Shown piece after piece: positions 1-9,864 of a stretch of DNA of 64,000 nucleotides. Positions within the stretch are counted from its first letter, which is position 1. Every line of letters begins with the position of its first letter. The notes under the pieces were generated by a model. The model made no database searches. It saw nothing but the letters and a program-made list of their open reading frames with translations, and had not been told where the DNA came from. The DNA is taken from NCBI GenBank assembly GCA_963764215.1, contig CAVXRS010000005.1, forward strand, positions 1-64,000. The letters run 5' to 3'. The position numbers and the translations under genes are program-made. Source of the DNA: JAFDWI01 sp963764215. GTDB taxonomy: Bacteria > Actinomycetota > Acidimicrobiia > Acidimicrobiales > Iamiaceae.

Positions 1-177
1 GGGCTCTGAGCGGGTGAGGCACCGCCAAGCCCAAAGCGCTCGAAATGTGCGCGGCACGCCGGCGCGTTGACTGTCGACGGCAAGTCCGCTACTGTGCCGA
101 GGCGTATTCGACGGCGGTCGGCGGTGCGGTGCGGTTCGTGTTGCGGAGCTGACCTGACGATGGAGGGACGGGCAATT

Positions 178-1907
178 GTGAAGATTCGTGCGAGGTTTAC
201 GGGTCGCCGTGCGGTGCGTGCTGGTGGGGTGATGGCTGCTCTGGTGCTTGTCGGAGGGTTTGCTCACGGGTTGCAATCTGGCGCCTGATGTGGCGTTGGG
301 TGGGACGGTGACCACGACCAGTGGGGCGAAGGTCGGCCAGGTCGCGGTCACGGTGTTCTCTGGTCCGTCGACCCAGGTCACCCAGGCAACCACCGATGCT
401 TCGGGTGGTTATGAGATCAAGGACACTGATCTGGCCGCGGGTACCTATCGGGTGCGTGTGGGGGATGAATGGTATGGGCCTGGTGCAACCGATTATGCGA
501 GTGCTGCGCCGGTCACGGTCACTGCGGGGGCGCCGACCCGGCTGGATCTGACCGTCTCTGATGCGGCTGATGTGACCGGCACGGTGGTGGACGCCAATCA
601 CGACCCGGCACCAGACACGCTGGTGGCCGCGTACTGACGCGTCGTCCCAGATCATCACTGTGGCCGCCACCGGGGCGGATGGCACGTTCAATCTGGGGGT
701 GCCTGCCGGTGCAACGATCACCATCAAAGTTGCCGACAGTACCCATCCGCTGGCCTCGCTCGGTGGCACCACTCCGACCGAGATCACCACCACTGCCGGG
801 AACAACGACATCGGCACGCTCACCATCATCGACACCACCCAAATCGCAGCCGGCTACAACCAAACCTGTGCGCTAGAGACCGATCACACCGTCGCCTGCT
901 GGGGCCAGAACTCTTCCGGGCAGCTCGGCAATGGGACCACCACGAATTCGGACGTGCCGGTGGCCGTGTCGAACCTGACGACTGCGACCGCGATCACTGC
1001 CGGCTACTACCACACGTGCGCGCTCGAAAGCCGATCACACCGTCGCCTGCTGGGGCTCCAACTTTTCCGGGCAGCTCGGCAATGGCACCACCACCGGCTC
1101 GAACGTGCCGGTGCCGGTGTCGAACTTGGACGATGCGACCGGCATCGCCGCCGGCCAATTCTATACGTGTGCGCTCAAAGCCGATCACACCGTCGTCTGC
1201 TGGGGCAACGACGGTAACGGGCAGCTCGGTGATGGGACCACCACCGACTCGCACGTGCCGGTGCCCGTGTCGAACTTGGACGATGCGACCGGCATCACCA
1301 CCGGCAGCGACCACACGTGTGCGCTCAAAGCCGATCACACCGTCGCCTGCTGGGGTTATAACGGTCACGGGCAGCTCGGTGATGGGACCACCACCAACTC
1401 GGACGTGCCGGTGGCCGTGTCGAACTTGGACGATGCGACCGGCATCACCACCGGCAACAACCACACGTGTGCGCTCAAAGCCGATCACACCGTCGCCTGC
1501 TGGGGCTACAATTATTACGAGCAGCTCGGCAATGGGACCACCACCGACTCGGACGTGCCGGTGGCCGTGTCGAACTTGAACGATGTGACCGCGATCACCG
1601 CCGGCAGCTACCACACGTGTGCGCTCGAGAGCGGATCACACCGTCGCCTGCTGGGGTTGGAACTATTACGGGCAGCTCGGTGATGGCACCACCACCGACT
1701 CGGACGTGCCGGTGGCCGTGTCGAACTTGGACGATGCGACCGGCGATCACCGCCGGCGACTACTACACGTGTGCGCTCAAAGCCGATCACACGGCCGCCT
1801 GCTGGGGAAAGAACGCGTACGGGCAGCTCGGCAATGGCACCACCACCAACTCGGACGTGCCCGTGCTGATGCTTGGCATCCCCTACGCCACGACCATCAC
1901 TCCCTGA
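178..1907 (+). CDS. RCC1-repeat surface lipoprotein, frameshifted
   Basis: The GTG start at 178 follows a GGAGGGACGG stretch and opens an Arg-rich signal peptide with a hydrophobic core (AALVLVGG). The lipobox LLTGC at about 262-276 is in the next frame, so one base is wrong near 255. A carboxypeptidase-regulatory-like Ig fold (about 290-620) follows, then six to seven RCC1 blades of 50 residues, each with the pattern HTCAL..DHTVACWG..xxGQLG(D/N)GTTT. RCC1 arrays fold as beta-propellers; the exported form is probably a cell-surface binding protein, ligand unknown. Further single-base breaks lie near 637, 1028, 1630 and 1743. They are plain because the repeat period, otherwise exactly 150 bp, becomes 151 bp there. 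I consider it one gene with sequence errors; a real pseudogene is possible. Confidence 0.8.
960..1860 (+). repeat. 150-bp tandem repeats encoding RCC1 blades
   Basis: The phrase GTGCCGGTGTCGAAC and its variants recurs at 960, 1111, 1261, 1411, 1561 and 1712. The spacing is 150 bp (50 codons) except for two 151-bp steps, which coincide with loss of reading frame. The middle units are nearly identical at DNA level, indicating recent unit expansion or gene conversion. Confidence 0.9.
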
Positions 1908-2141
1908 CTCACCCACGCGGAGCGATCCGCGGGCATCGTCGGCTTCCACCAGCGTGGCACGCCGGTTGTCGGTTGGGTCGCTCGTCAGCGGCTCTCGACG
2001 GTTTCAGGGCCCTTCGGGACTGTCCAGGGTTTGGTCGACATCTGATGTGTGAGGCACGTCGGCGGGTGGACATCTGGTTTGACGAAGTGCATACTGGGAA
2101 GCGCCACGGTACGAAGACCCCGAGCGAACCGGACTTCGAAG

Positions 2142-3121
2142 ATGGGCGACACGACAAGCAGCAACGGAGCGGTGGACGCTCCGATCCGAGGAGGGCTCCT
2201 CCGCAACCTGTTGGTGAAGCTCGCCCTGTCGTTCGGTCTCGTCATCGCCGGACTGTGCGGTTGGGCCGGCGCTGCTGCTGCCTCGACGACCGCACTGCCA
2301 CCCTCCCCGTCCGGCTCCGGCGGTCCTGTCGGTGACCTCCTCGGCAACCAGGGACCCGTCGCCCCGGTGATCGACACCGTGGGCACGCTCGACCCCACCG
2401 GCACGGTCACGTCGACCGCTGGCTCGACGACTCGACAGATCGCCGACACCGTCGACCCCATCACCGAGCCCGTCACTTCGGCCGCAGCGCCCGCCGTGCG
2501 CCAGGTCGTCCACCCGGTAACCGGCGCCGTCTCCCAGGTCACCCAACCGGTCCAGAAGACGGTTTCGACGGTCGTCGCCCCGGCGACCGACCCGGTGGTT
2601 TCGCCGGTGGTCGGCACCGTTTCCGGCGACCACCCGACTGCGGGCGGAGCGGCGACTTCCGCCCCTCTGCCTCCCGGGTCCCCGACCGGCACGGGAACCG
2701 TCGGCGGAACCGCCGGAACCGCGCTGTCGCAGCGAAATCGTCTGCCGACCCCTCCGGGCTCGTGAGCCCGGCATCTGTCGGCTCGCCGGGCACGCCGTCC
2801 ACGTACCCGGCCGCCCGCACCTCCTGTTCGTCGATCTCCCTCTCCGGCGTGGCGACCTCGGTCGCCGCGCCCGAACCGGCCACGTCCCCGACCGCTCCCG
2901 CCGGTCCCCTGGCACCGCATTCGAAGTCTCCGGCCTCCAGTGCCGTGCCAGGCCCGACGAACGGCGAGAGCGACGGCTCCTCGGCGTCCCGTTGGACCCC
3001 GGGTGGAGTCGCGCGCGCGACGCCGTCAGCCGGCTGCCCGGGTGACGGCAAGGTCGTCCCGGCCCCGCGGGGCCAACCGCCGGGCGTCCCGCGCCCGGAA
3101 CCGGACGTCTCACCCGACTGA
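2142..3121 (+). CDS. secreted low-complexity Pro/Thr/Val-rich protein
   Basis: Translation from the ATG at 2142 gives a short polar N-terminus, one hydrophobic signal segment (about residues 20-45, with LALSFGLVIAGL and an AAAAS cleavage-like site) and then a long Ser/Thr/Pro/Val region. That region has loose repeats of the type (D/H)PVT..V..VTxPV. No catalytic domain is visible. The frame closes at 2765, while similar composition continues from 2762 to 3121 in another frame, so I join the two across one suspected frameshift. It lies just upstream of the chaplin-like gene and is probably another exported cell-envelope protein. Function unknown. Confidence 0.55.
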
Positions 3122-3135
3122 CGTCGCTCCTCCAA

Positions 3136-3169
3136 GACGCGCGCGCCCCGATTGTGGCTGGCGCGCGTC
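3136..3169 (+). terminator. GC hairpin between two surface-protein genes
   Basis: GACGCGCGC at 3136-3144 is perfectly complementary to GCGCGCGTC at 3161-3169, with a 16-nt loop. There is no T-run after it, so an intrinsic terminator is only one reading. It separates the low-complexity secreted protein from the chaplin-like gene. Confidence 0.35.
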
Positions 3170-3227
3170 CCTGTTCCGGCGGTGGCTGAACGCCCCGCCT
3201 TCCATCGAACGCTCCATTGGAGGAGAT

Positions 3228-4464
3228 ATGAACACCTTGTTTTCCATCACCCTGCGTGTGGTGGTGACCTTCGTCGGCCTCGTGCTGGCGGGGCTCGCCC
3301 TCGCGATGTTTGCCACCGCCAACTCTGCGGTGGCCGGCGCGGCCACGCTCCCGCCCCCGCCTGGTGCGGGTGCGGTCACCGTTCCGTCCCTGCCTGGTGC
3401 GGGTGCGGTCACCGTTCCGTCCCTGCCTGGTGCGGGTGCGGTCACCGTTCCGTCCCTGCCTGGTGCGGGTGCGGTTCCGGTTCCGTCCTTGCCTGGTGCG
3501 GGTGCGGTTCCGGTTTCGTCCTTGCCTGGTGCGGGTGCGGTCCCGGTTCCGTCCTTGCCTGGTGCGGGTGCGGTTCCGGTTTCGTCCCTGCCTGGTGCGG
3601 GTGCGGTCCCGTCCCTGCCCGGTGCACCTCCGGCGCGCCGCGGTTGGCGTGACGGCCGATGCGCCGGTCAGTGTCTGTGGCACGGACGCCGCGGTTGCCG
3701 GTGTGAGTAGCACCAAGTGCGGCTCGGCTTCCACCGCCGGGTCGCAGCCCTCGTCGGGCAGTTCTGCCGGCTCGGCCACTTCGGGCCGTTCAGGCGGGCT
3801 CGTCGACGTGACCGCGCACGCGCCGATCAGCGTCTGCGGCACGGACGCCGCGGTCGCCGGCGCCGCCACCACGGACTGCGGTGGTGCCGGATCCACGGCC
3901 ACGCCCACCGGCACATCGGACGGGGAGATCGCCAACGTCGGCGTTCAGGCCCCGGTCGACGTCTGTGGCACCGGAGTGGCAGTGCTCGGCGGCACCAGCA
4001 GCACCTGCCCCGCATCCGCCGCCGGTTCCGAGCCGGGAGGCTCGGGTGGTAGCGCTCCGGTCAACGTTGGCGTCCAGACGCCGGTCAACGTCTGTGGCAC
4101 CAATGTGGCGCTGCTGGGGAGCACGTCGAGCACGTGTGGCACGACCGGCAACCCCGGCAACCCGGGCAACCCCGGGCAACCCCGGTAACCCCGGTACCCC
4201 GGCAACCCTGGGAATCCTGGTAGCCCCGGAATTCCGGGTGCGCCTGGCACTCCAGGTAGCCCCGGGACCCCGACCGGGTCCACACTCACGGACGCGGCAG
4301 CGCAGCTGGCGCCGGTCGCGACGCACCACCTCGCGTCGCCGGCATCGGCTGCGGCGATGCTGCCCGTCACGGGCACCAAAGGCGGCATCCTGACGCTGCT
4401 GGGTGTGCTCATGTCGGGTCTGGGACTGGCGATCCAGCGGTACTCCCGCCACCTGATCGCCTGA
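3228..4464 (+). CDS. chaplin-like protein with collagen-type stalk and LPVTG sortase anchor
   Basis: The ATG at 3228 follows AGGAG at 3221. A signal peptide leads into eight copies of a Pro/Val-rich unit (PGAGAVTVPSL type). Four chaplin-like domains follow at about 3643-3720, 3801-3879, 3931-4011 and 4063-4139. Each has the form (V/A)xVxxxxPVxVCG(T)xxAxxG...(S/T)xC with two cysteines. Then come Gly-x-Pro triplets like a collagen stalk (about 4147-4275), LPVTG at about 4360-4374, a hydrophobic segment and a basic tail. Chaplins are amyloid-forming surface proteins of streptomycetes; long chaplins are sortase-anchored. The frame breaks near 3635 and twice in the collagen region (about 4173 and 4200, compensating, in C/G runs). 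No sortase gene is visible in the window. Confidence 0.75.
3349..3630 (+). repeat. 33-bp tandem repeats encoding GAGAV(T/P)VPSLP
   Basis: CCTGGTGCGGGTGCGG recurs every 33 bp, eight times, encoding an 11-residue Pro/Val/Ala-rich unit; the last unit is 9 residues. The first three copies are nearly identical, showing recent expansion. It forms the spacer between the signal peptide and the first chaplin-like domain. Confidence 0.9.
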
Positions 4465-4615
4465 ACCTGGCCGGCCGACGGGCCCGGTCCGGTGTGTCGA
4501 CGACGACAGACCGGGCCGGGCCCCGACCCCACTGTGCGCCACGCCACCCATGGCGAGCAGCACATCGGTGCATGGCCGCGCCGGATCCGGTACCGGGCAG
4601 CCGATACTGGTACCC

Positions 4616-5401
4616 ATGCGCTCGGTTCGTGGTCTGCTGGTCGACATCGACGGCGTGCTCGTCGTGTCGTGGGAGCCGCTGCCCGGCGCCGTCGACGCGA
4701 TGCGCCGGGTGCGCGAGGCCGGGATCGGGTTGCGCTTCCTGACGAACACGACCTCCCGGTCACGCATGGACATCACCCGGGCGCTGCTGGACGCGGGTTT
4801 CACCGTGGACACCGACGAGGTGATGACCACCACGGTCGCCACCGCGGCCCACCTGCGCACCCACCACCCCGGCGCGCGTTGCCTGCTGCTCAACAGCGGC
4901 GACGTCGGTGACGACCTCGGCGACGTGACCGTGGTCGACAACCAGGGCGACCCCTCCGACGTGGACGTGGTGATCCTGGGCGGCGCCGGACCCGAGCTGG
5001 GCTACGACGCGTTGAACCACGCCCTGGCGTGCCTGCTCGCCGGGGCCGAACTGGTTGCGATGCACCGGAACCTGCTCTGGCGCACCGCGGCCGGGATGCA
5101 GCTCGACACCGGCGCGTTCCTGGTCGGCCTCGAACAGGCCGCCGGCGTGGAGGCGACCGTGGTGGGCAAGCCGGCGCCGGCCATGTTCAGCGCCGCTCTC
5201 GACGAGCTCGGCGTGACGGCGGACGAGTCGGCGATGGTCGGCGACGACCTCGACACCGACGTGCGCGCCGCGCAGCACCTGGGCATCGCCGGGGTGCAGG
5301 TGCGCACCGGCAAGTTCCGCGCCGACCAGCTGGAGACCGGCGAGCCACCCGACGAGCTGATCGACTCGATCGCGGATCTGCCGGCCCTGCTCGGGCGGTG
5401 A
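4616..5401 (+). CDS. HAD superfamily IIA phosphatase
   Basis: The ATG at 4616 gives a 261-residue protein beginning with the HAD nucleophile motif DIDGVL near residue 9. The second motif is the Thr in FLTNTTS, and the third/fourth region is GKPAP....MVGDDLDTD. The length and the large C2-type cap fit the HAD-IIA branch (NagD, LHPP/HDHD2-like), which dephosphorylates small phosphoesters or phosphoramides in the cytoplasm. The substrate cannot be read from sequence. The frame is intact, unlike many neighbours, and the gene stands alone between the chaplin-like gene and a convergent esterase. Confidence 0.85.
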   Translation: MRSVRGLLVDIDGVLVVSWEPLPGAVDAMRRVREAGIGLRFLTNTTSRSRMDITRALLDAGFTVDTDEVMTTTVATAAHLRTHHPGARCLLLNSGDVGDDLGDVTVVDNQGDPSDVDVVILGGAGPELGYDALNHALACLLAGAELVAMHRNLLWRTAAGMQLDTGAFLVGLEQAAGVEATVVGKPAPAMFSAALDELGVTADESAMVGDDLDTDVRAAQHLGIAGVQVRTGKFRADQLETGEPPDELIDSIADLPALLGR

Positions 5402-5441
5402 CGCCGCCCGGCGGGCAGTTGACGCGGCAACCGGGGGCGGC

Positions 5442-6650
5442 TCAGGCCGTGGCCGTGGCGCGGGCCCGCACCGACGCCATGACCGCGGTGCCGAGCTGGA
5501 GGAGGCGGAGGTCGCCGATCGGGGTGCCGCTGCCACGGTTGCAGACCATCGCCATCGCCAGGTCGCGCGACGGATCGGCCCACCCGCCGGAGCCACCGAA
5601 CCCGAAGTGACCGAACGCCTCGTCGATCCGGCCCCGGGTGGTGCCGACCACGTGGTAGCCGTAGCGCCACTGCATCGGCATGACCAGCACCAGGTCGGGC
5701 CGGTGCGACCTCACCACGCCCATCTCGGCCACCGTCTCCGGCGACAGCAGCCGCACCCCGTCGATGCTGCCCTGACCGGCGATGGCGGCGTAGAGCTTCG
5801 CCAGTGAACGAGCGTCGAAGAACCCGTTGGCCGCCGGAATCGAGGCGTCCATCACCTCGGAGCCGTACCACACGTCCTCGACACCCCGGGGCGCCAGCGC
5901 GTTGATCATCCGGCGGGGGTTCACCGGCAGGCGCACCGCGGAAGCGGCCTTGCCGAGCTGCTCGCCGACCTGGCGGCCCAAGAAGCGCAACGGGCGTGGG
6001 CCCACCGAGAGGTGGCCCATCGGCTCGAGCGGCGCGACCCGGTGACGCTCGGCGGGTGGGCAGCCCAGGAACAGGCCGTCGAGACCGAGCGGTTTCGCGA
6101 TCTCTGCTTGGACGAACTCGTCCAGGGGCATGCCCGAGACGCGCCGGACGACCTCGCCGACCAGCCAGCCGTAGGTCAGGGCGTGGTAGCCGTTCTTCGT
6201 GCCCGGCTCGTAGGCGGGCGTGGCCCGGGCCAGGCTGTCGACCATGTGCTCCCAGTCGAACATGCGCTCGGCGCGGTCGATGATCGACCGGATGCGGTGC
6301 AGCCCCGCCGAATGGGTGAGCAGATGCGCGACCGTCACCGACTCCTTGCCGGCGGCGGCGAACTCGGGCCAGTGGTCGGCGACCAGGTCGTCGTAGCGCA
6401 CCAGACCACGGTCGGCCAGGATGTGCAGCGCGGTCGAGGTGAGCCCTTTGGTGGTCGAGAAGCACATGGCGAGCGAGTCACGCTGCCACGGGTCGTCTTC
6501 GTCGTCGCGGCGACCGCCCCACAGGTCGACCACCAGCTCACCGTGGTGGTACACGGCGACCGCCGCGCCCCCCGACGTCCGACGGATCTGGTGACGGAAC
6601 GCGGTGGCCACCGGTGTGAAGTCCGGGTGCACGTGCCCGTCGATCGACAT
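5442..6650 (-). CDS. serine beta-lactamase-fold hydrolase (EstB-like esterase)
   Basis: The ATG at 6650 is preceded by AGGAGAACCC. The protein, about 402 residues, has the SxxK motif as STTK near residue 70 and a Tyr-containing second motif in YHALTYGW. The C-terminal HFGFGGSGG replaces the usual KTG/HxG element. This is the class C beta-lactamase/esterase family: EstB-like enzymes hydrolyse carboxylic esters and rarely true beta-lactams. There is no obvious signal peptide, so I expect a cytoplasmic esterase. It is divergent from the acyltransferase/AMP-ligase gene, with about 165 bp between starts. Confidence 0.85.
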   Translation of the reverse strand: MSIDGHVHPDFTPVATAFRHQIRRTSGGAAVAVYHHGELVVDLWGGRRDDEDDPWQRDSLAMCFSTTKGLTSTALHILADRGLVRYDDLVADHWPEFAAAGKESVTVAHLLTHSAGLHRIRSIIDRAERMFDWEHMVDSLARATPAYEPGTKNGYHALTYGWLVGEVVRRVSGMPLDEFVQAEIAKPLGLDGLFLGCPPAERHRVAPLEPMGHLSVGPRPLRFLGRQVGEQLGKAASAVRLPVNPRRMINALAPRGVEDVWYGSEVMDASIPAANGFFDARSLAKLYAAIAGQGSIDGVRLLSPETVAEMGVVRSHRPDLVLVMPMQWRYGYHVVGTTRGRIDEAFGHFGFGGSGGWADPSRDLAMAMVCNRGSGTPIGDLRLLQLGTAVMASVRARATATA

Positions 6651-6817
6651 GGGTTCTCCTTGCTCGTTCTCGGGCCCGACGCCGATCGGAGCGGGGATCG
6701 CCCGGACCGTGTCGGCCGCTGGCTCCAGGCTACGGCCGGGTGCGCGCGCCGCCGGGTATCCGCAGCGGCCCGGGTAGGATCTGGCCCGAGACACTCGGCG
6801 CAGGGTTGGGCAGGAGC

Positions 6818-9095
6818 GTGAGCATCGAAGACATCGGGGCGAAGGTGTGGTTCCGGCCCGAGGTGCGTGGCCTGGAAAACGTGCCCGCAGGCGGCGGCGT
6901 GGTGCTCGTGGCGACGCGCTCGGGCGGTCGGCGCAACATCGAGGCCGAGGTGCTGCACCTCGCGCTGCGTGAACGGGCCGACGCGGCGCGCGACCTGATC
7001 GTGGCGAACTCGCCCGAGGTCGTCGCCGCCGGTCTGGACCAGGGGGCGGCCGTGCTGGTGCAGCCCGTCGACCCCGCCGAAGCCCACCGTGCGAGCTGGG
7101 AGGCGCCGCGCGTCGACGGTGACGCCGCCGCGGCCCTGCTCGCGCCGGCGGTCGCCCGCGGCGCCGCGGTGATCCCCGTGGCGCTGAGCGGTGGCCAGGA
7201 CACCGCGCTGTTCCTCGGCGCCGGCGATCGGCTCACCCACCGGCTCGGCCTGGACCGGGTGCTCCACCTGGAGCGGTTGCCGCTGTCGCTCAGCATTCCC
7301 TGGGGTTTCGGACTGGGTGCGACCGTCCCCAACGTGCCCCTGCCGGTTCGGATCTCCGCACAGGTCCTCGCGCCCCTGGCCATCGCCGACCGCCTCGGCG
7401 ACGACCCCGACCCCGGTGACGTGGCCCGCTGGGCGGCCGCGGCCGTGGAGAGCGCGTCGGAGGCCCTCCTCGACGCGCGCCGTGCCGCGTTGCCGCTGGC
7501 GGGCGCGCTGACCCGCACGACACGGGTGCTGGTCGACTCGGGACTGGTGGGCGTCGTGAGACCTGACGCCCTCGCCCGGGCCGGGGTGGCCGTCGCCGGC
7601 GACGGCGTCGGGCTCGCCGCCGGCTACCGGATCGCGGCGGCGCGCTTCTCCGACGCACCGGCCGTCATCGACGACGACGGGGTCACCAGCTTCGCCGAGC
7701 TGACCGACCGGATCGGCGCGCTCGCCGCGGCACTGCACCGGCGGGGGGTGGACGGCGAGCACCGGGTCGGCGTGCTGGCGCGCAACAGTCGCGCCTTTCT
7801 CGAGGCGACCGCCGCAGCGAGCCGCCTCGGCGCCGACGTGGTGCTGCTCAACACGTCGTTCGCGGGCCCCCAGCTCGCCGACGTGCTGGCGCGCGAGCGG
7901 GTCGGCACCCTGATCGCCGACCCGGCGTCGAACGCGGCGTGGCGCGACGCGCCGGACGTGCCCGCCCTGGTGGCGACCGGACCGGCCGAGGGAACCGCCG
8001 GCGCGCCGACGCTCGACGAGCTGATCGCGGCAGGCCGGGGGAGCTCCGTACCCGGCCTGCTCCCCACCGCCGGCCGGTTCGTGCTGCTCACGTCGGGTAC
8101 CACGGGCCGTCCCAAGGGCGCGGCGCGTGCCACGCCGGTCAGCCTCGACCCGCTGGTGGCGCTGCTCGAGCGCATCCCACTGCGCCAGCGTGACGTGACC
8201 CTGGTGGCGTCACCGCTGTTCCACGCCTGGGGGTTCGCGCACCTCGCGCTGGGCGCCGCGCTGTCGTCCACACTGGTGCTCCGGCGCTCCTTCGACCCTG
8301 AAGCCACCCTCGCCGCGGTCGAAACCCACCGGGTTCGGGTGCTGGTGGCGGTGCCGGTCATGCTGGAGCGCCTGCTGGCGCTGCCGGCCGAGGTCCGCGA
8401 CCGCTACGACCGGTCGTCGCTCGAGGTGGTGGCGGTCAGCGGTTCGGCGCTGCCCGGCGACCTGGCGTTGCGTTTCATGGATGTCTTCGGCGAGGTGCTC
8501 TACAACCTGTACGGCTCGACGGAGGCCGCGTGGGCGGGCATCGCCACCCCGCGTGATCTGCGTGCCGAGCCCGCCACGGCCGGTCGCCCGCCCGCCAACA
8601 CCGAGGTGCGGCTCCTCGACGCCGAGGGCCGCGAGGTGCCCCCCGGTGCCACCGGCCGGATCCTCGTGCGCAACGTCCTCGCCCTCGGGGGGCCGCTGAC
8701 CACCGCCTCTCCCGGGCACGTCCCCGAGGGGCTGGTCGCCACCGGGGACGTCGGCCACGTCGACGAGCTGGGCCGTCTGTACGTCGAGGGGCGCGAGGAC
8801 GACATGATCGTGTCGGGCGGCGAGAACGTGTACCCCCAGGAGGTCGAGGACGTCTTGTTGCGCCACCCTGCGGTGGCGGACGTGGCGGTGGTCGGCGTGC
8901 CCGACGACGAGTTCGGGCAGCGGCTCGCGGCGGTGATCGTCGCGCGCACCGGGCAGGCGCCTGAGCGCGAAGGCCGTGCGGGACCACGTCCGGGCCAACC
9001 TCGCACGCTTCAAGGTGCCCCGCGACGTCACCTTCGTCGACGAGCTGCCGCGCAACGCCACCGGCAAGCTGCTCCGCAACCGTCTGGCGCGCTGA
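6818..9095 (+). CDS. acyltransferase-like domain fused to fatty acyl-AMP/CoA ligase
   Basis: Residues 1-230 resemble a lysophospholipid acyltransferase (PlsC-like; GLENVPAGGGVVLVATRSG), but the usual HxxxxD catalytic box is not evident. Residues from about 270 form an ANL-family AMP-binding domain with the P-loop LTSGTTGRPKG, the YGSTE motif, TGDVG and the hinge GREDDMIVSGGENVYP. The C-terminal NATGKLLR gives the catalytic Lys but is reached only after a one-base frame correction near 8962; the stop is then TGA at 9093. The order resembles Aas (acyltransferase/acyl-ACP synthetase), which re-acylates lysophospholipid. The start is uncertain: GTG 6818 has AGGAG very close by, and an upstream GTG at 6740 is possible. 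Its 3' end is duplicated at 13083-13142. Confidence 0.75.
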
Positions 9096-9185
9096 TTCGC
9101 CTCTCAGGGGTGGCGCAGCAGCGCCGCGACGTCGACACCGTCGGGCAGCGCCCCGTCGTCGAGCACGTCGATCTCGCCGCCGGTC
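9036..9185. repeat. direct repeat R1, left copy (150 bp)
   Basis: This segment covers the 3' end of the AMP-ligase and the last bases of the convergent baeRF gene. It recurs at 13083-13232, where baeRF is intact and only a tail of the ligase remains. I count about five or six mismatches. The two copies bracket the accessory island as a long target-type duplication would. Confidence 0.85.
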
Positions 9186-9245
9186 GAGACCTGTCACGTC
9201 GGCGCCCGGCTTGCCGTTACTTCGCGGCAGTGTCGACGTGGTGGA

Positions 9246-9351
9246 AGGTGTGCCCAGACCGGGGGCGCTGACATGGGGCATGCAGGAGCTCTTCGGGTTC
9301 GAGCCGTTCATGCAGGGCTACGGGTACGACCTCGTTCCCTATCTCGGTTAG
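9246..9351 (+). pseudogene. 3' relic of the trypsin-like protease gene
   Basis: The stretch matches the last 34 or so codons of the intact protease (12402-12504) almost base for base, ending in the same GYDLVPYLG and TAG stop. It has no 5' portion and one extra G near 9275. It sits directly before peptide copy 1, as the full protease sits directly before copy 2. Confidence 0.85.
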
Positions 9352-9363
9352 GCTGCGACTGGC

Positions 9364-9573
9364 ATGTCGCCGCGTGTGAGGATCTTGGCGCTTTGTGTGC
9401 TGCTCGCGGTCGCAGGCGGGGTCCTCGTCTTCAACCTGACCCGGCCCAAGCCCAAGCCCGGGCCGCAACTCCCCAAGGGTTCGTTGTGCTCGACCCCGAT
9501 TGCTCCCGTGCCGGGCAACAAAGATGTGTGTCCTGGTTGGACCTTGCCGGAATCGTCGACTACCCGGCCGTAG
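9364..9573 (+). CDS. small membrane-anchored peptide, copy 1
   Basis: This 69-residue product has a basic N-terminus (MSPRVR), one hydrophobic segment (ILALCVLLAVAGGVLVFNL) and a TRPKPKPGP linker, then a short tail with a cysteine pair: LCSTPIAPVPGNKDVCPG. The leader and linker are nearly identical in three copies (9364, 12517, 12786), while the residues between the two tail cysteines differ completely apart from a central (V/L)PG. The topology predicts an N-in, C-out anchored peptide with a small disulphide loop. No family is recognised. It starts 12 bases after the protease relic stop. The last residues (PESSTTRP) come from repeat R2. Confidence 0.7.
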   Translation: MSPRVRILALCVLLAVAGGVLVFNLTRPKPKPGPQLPKGSLCSTPIAPVPGNKDVCPGWTLPESSTTRP

Positions 9574-9623
9574 GCCGCGGTCCGGCGCTGGACCGGTTGC
9601 AGCGAGCGGGGAAACGGGGGCCG
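9545..9623. repeat. repeat R2, left copy (79 bp)
   Basis: The sequence from TGCCGGAATCGTCGACTACC onward recurs at 12963-13041 with about one mismatch. In both places it directly follows a peptide gene and supplies its last codons and TAG stop. A further fragment at about 9624-9664 repeats the tail of R1 plus GAGACCTGTC and GTCGGCGCCC. Confidence 0.85.
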
Positions 9624-9810
9624 CGATCTCGCCGCCGGTCGAGACCTGTCGTGTCGGCGCCCAGCTCGCAAACCCCTCGGCTCCCATCAATCAGGCGTGG
9701 CCGAACATGACCGCAACTGGACGCCCCCACATGAGGCAACCAACCCGCCTACGCACGGCATTTGGTTGTTCCAGTGTGCGATGGGCTTTCAGGAGCGATA
9801 CCAGGTGCAC

Positions 9811-9840
9811 TTGACATCTTTTTCGGGGGGGGGGTATGTT
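9811..9840 (+). promoter_or_regulatory. promoter with a ten-G tract in the -35/-10 spacer
   Basis: A perfect -35 box TTGACA (9811-9816) is followed by an 18-bp spacer ending in ten consecutive G (9825-9834), then TATGTT (9835-9840) as -10. The predicted transcript start, near 9847, is just before the ACP start at 9865. Homopolymer tracts in exactly this position cause phase variation in known cases (Neisseria porA), because tract length sets spacer length. With nine G the spacer would be the ideal 17 bp. Variation here is inferred; a single sequence cannot show it. Confidence 0.6.
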
Positions 9841-9864
9841 CAAGAGTGAACACTGAGGGGGTGA

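Noticed and set aside
960..1860. CRISPR or satellite array
   Set aside because: The 150-bp period is a 50-codon RCC1 blade; there are no variable spacers.
3349..3630. CRISPR-like array
   Set aside because: Units are contiguous 33-bp copies without spacers, and they encode a protein repeat in frame.
2004..3935. Long minus-strand frame over the chaplin-like and secreted genes
   Set aside because: Its Arg/Gly-rich product with repeats is the complement of the 33-bp coding repeats; the plus strand has the signal peptide, Cys pairs and LPVTG.
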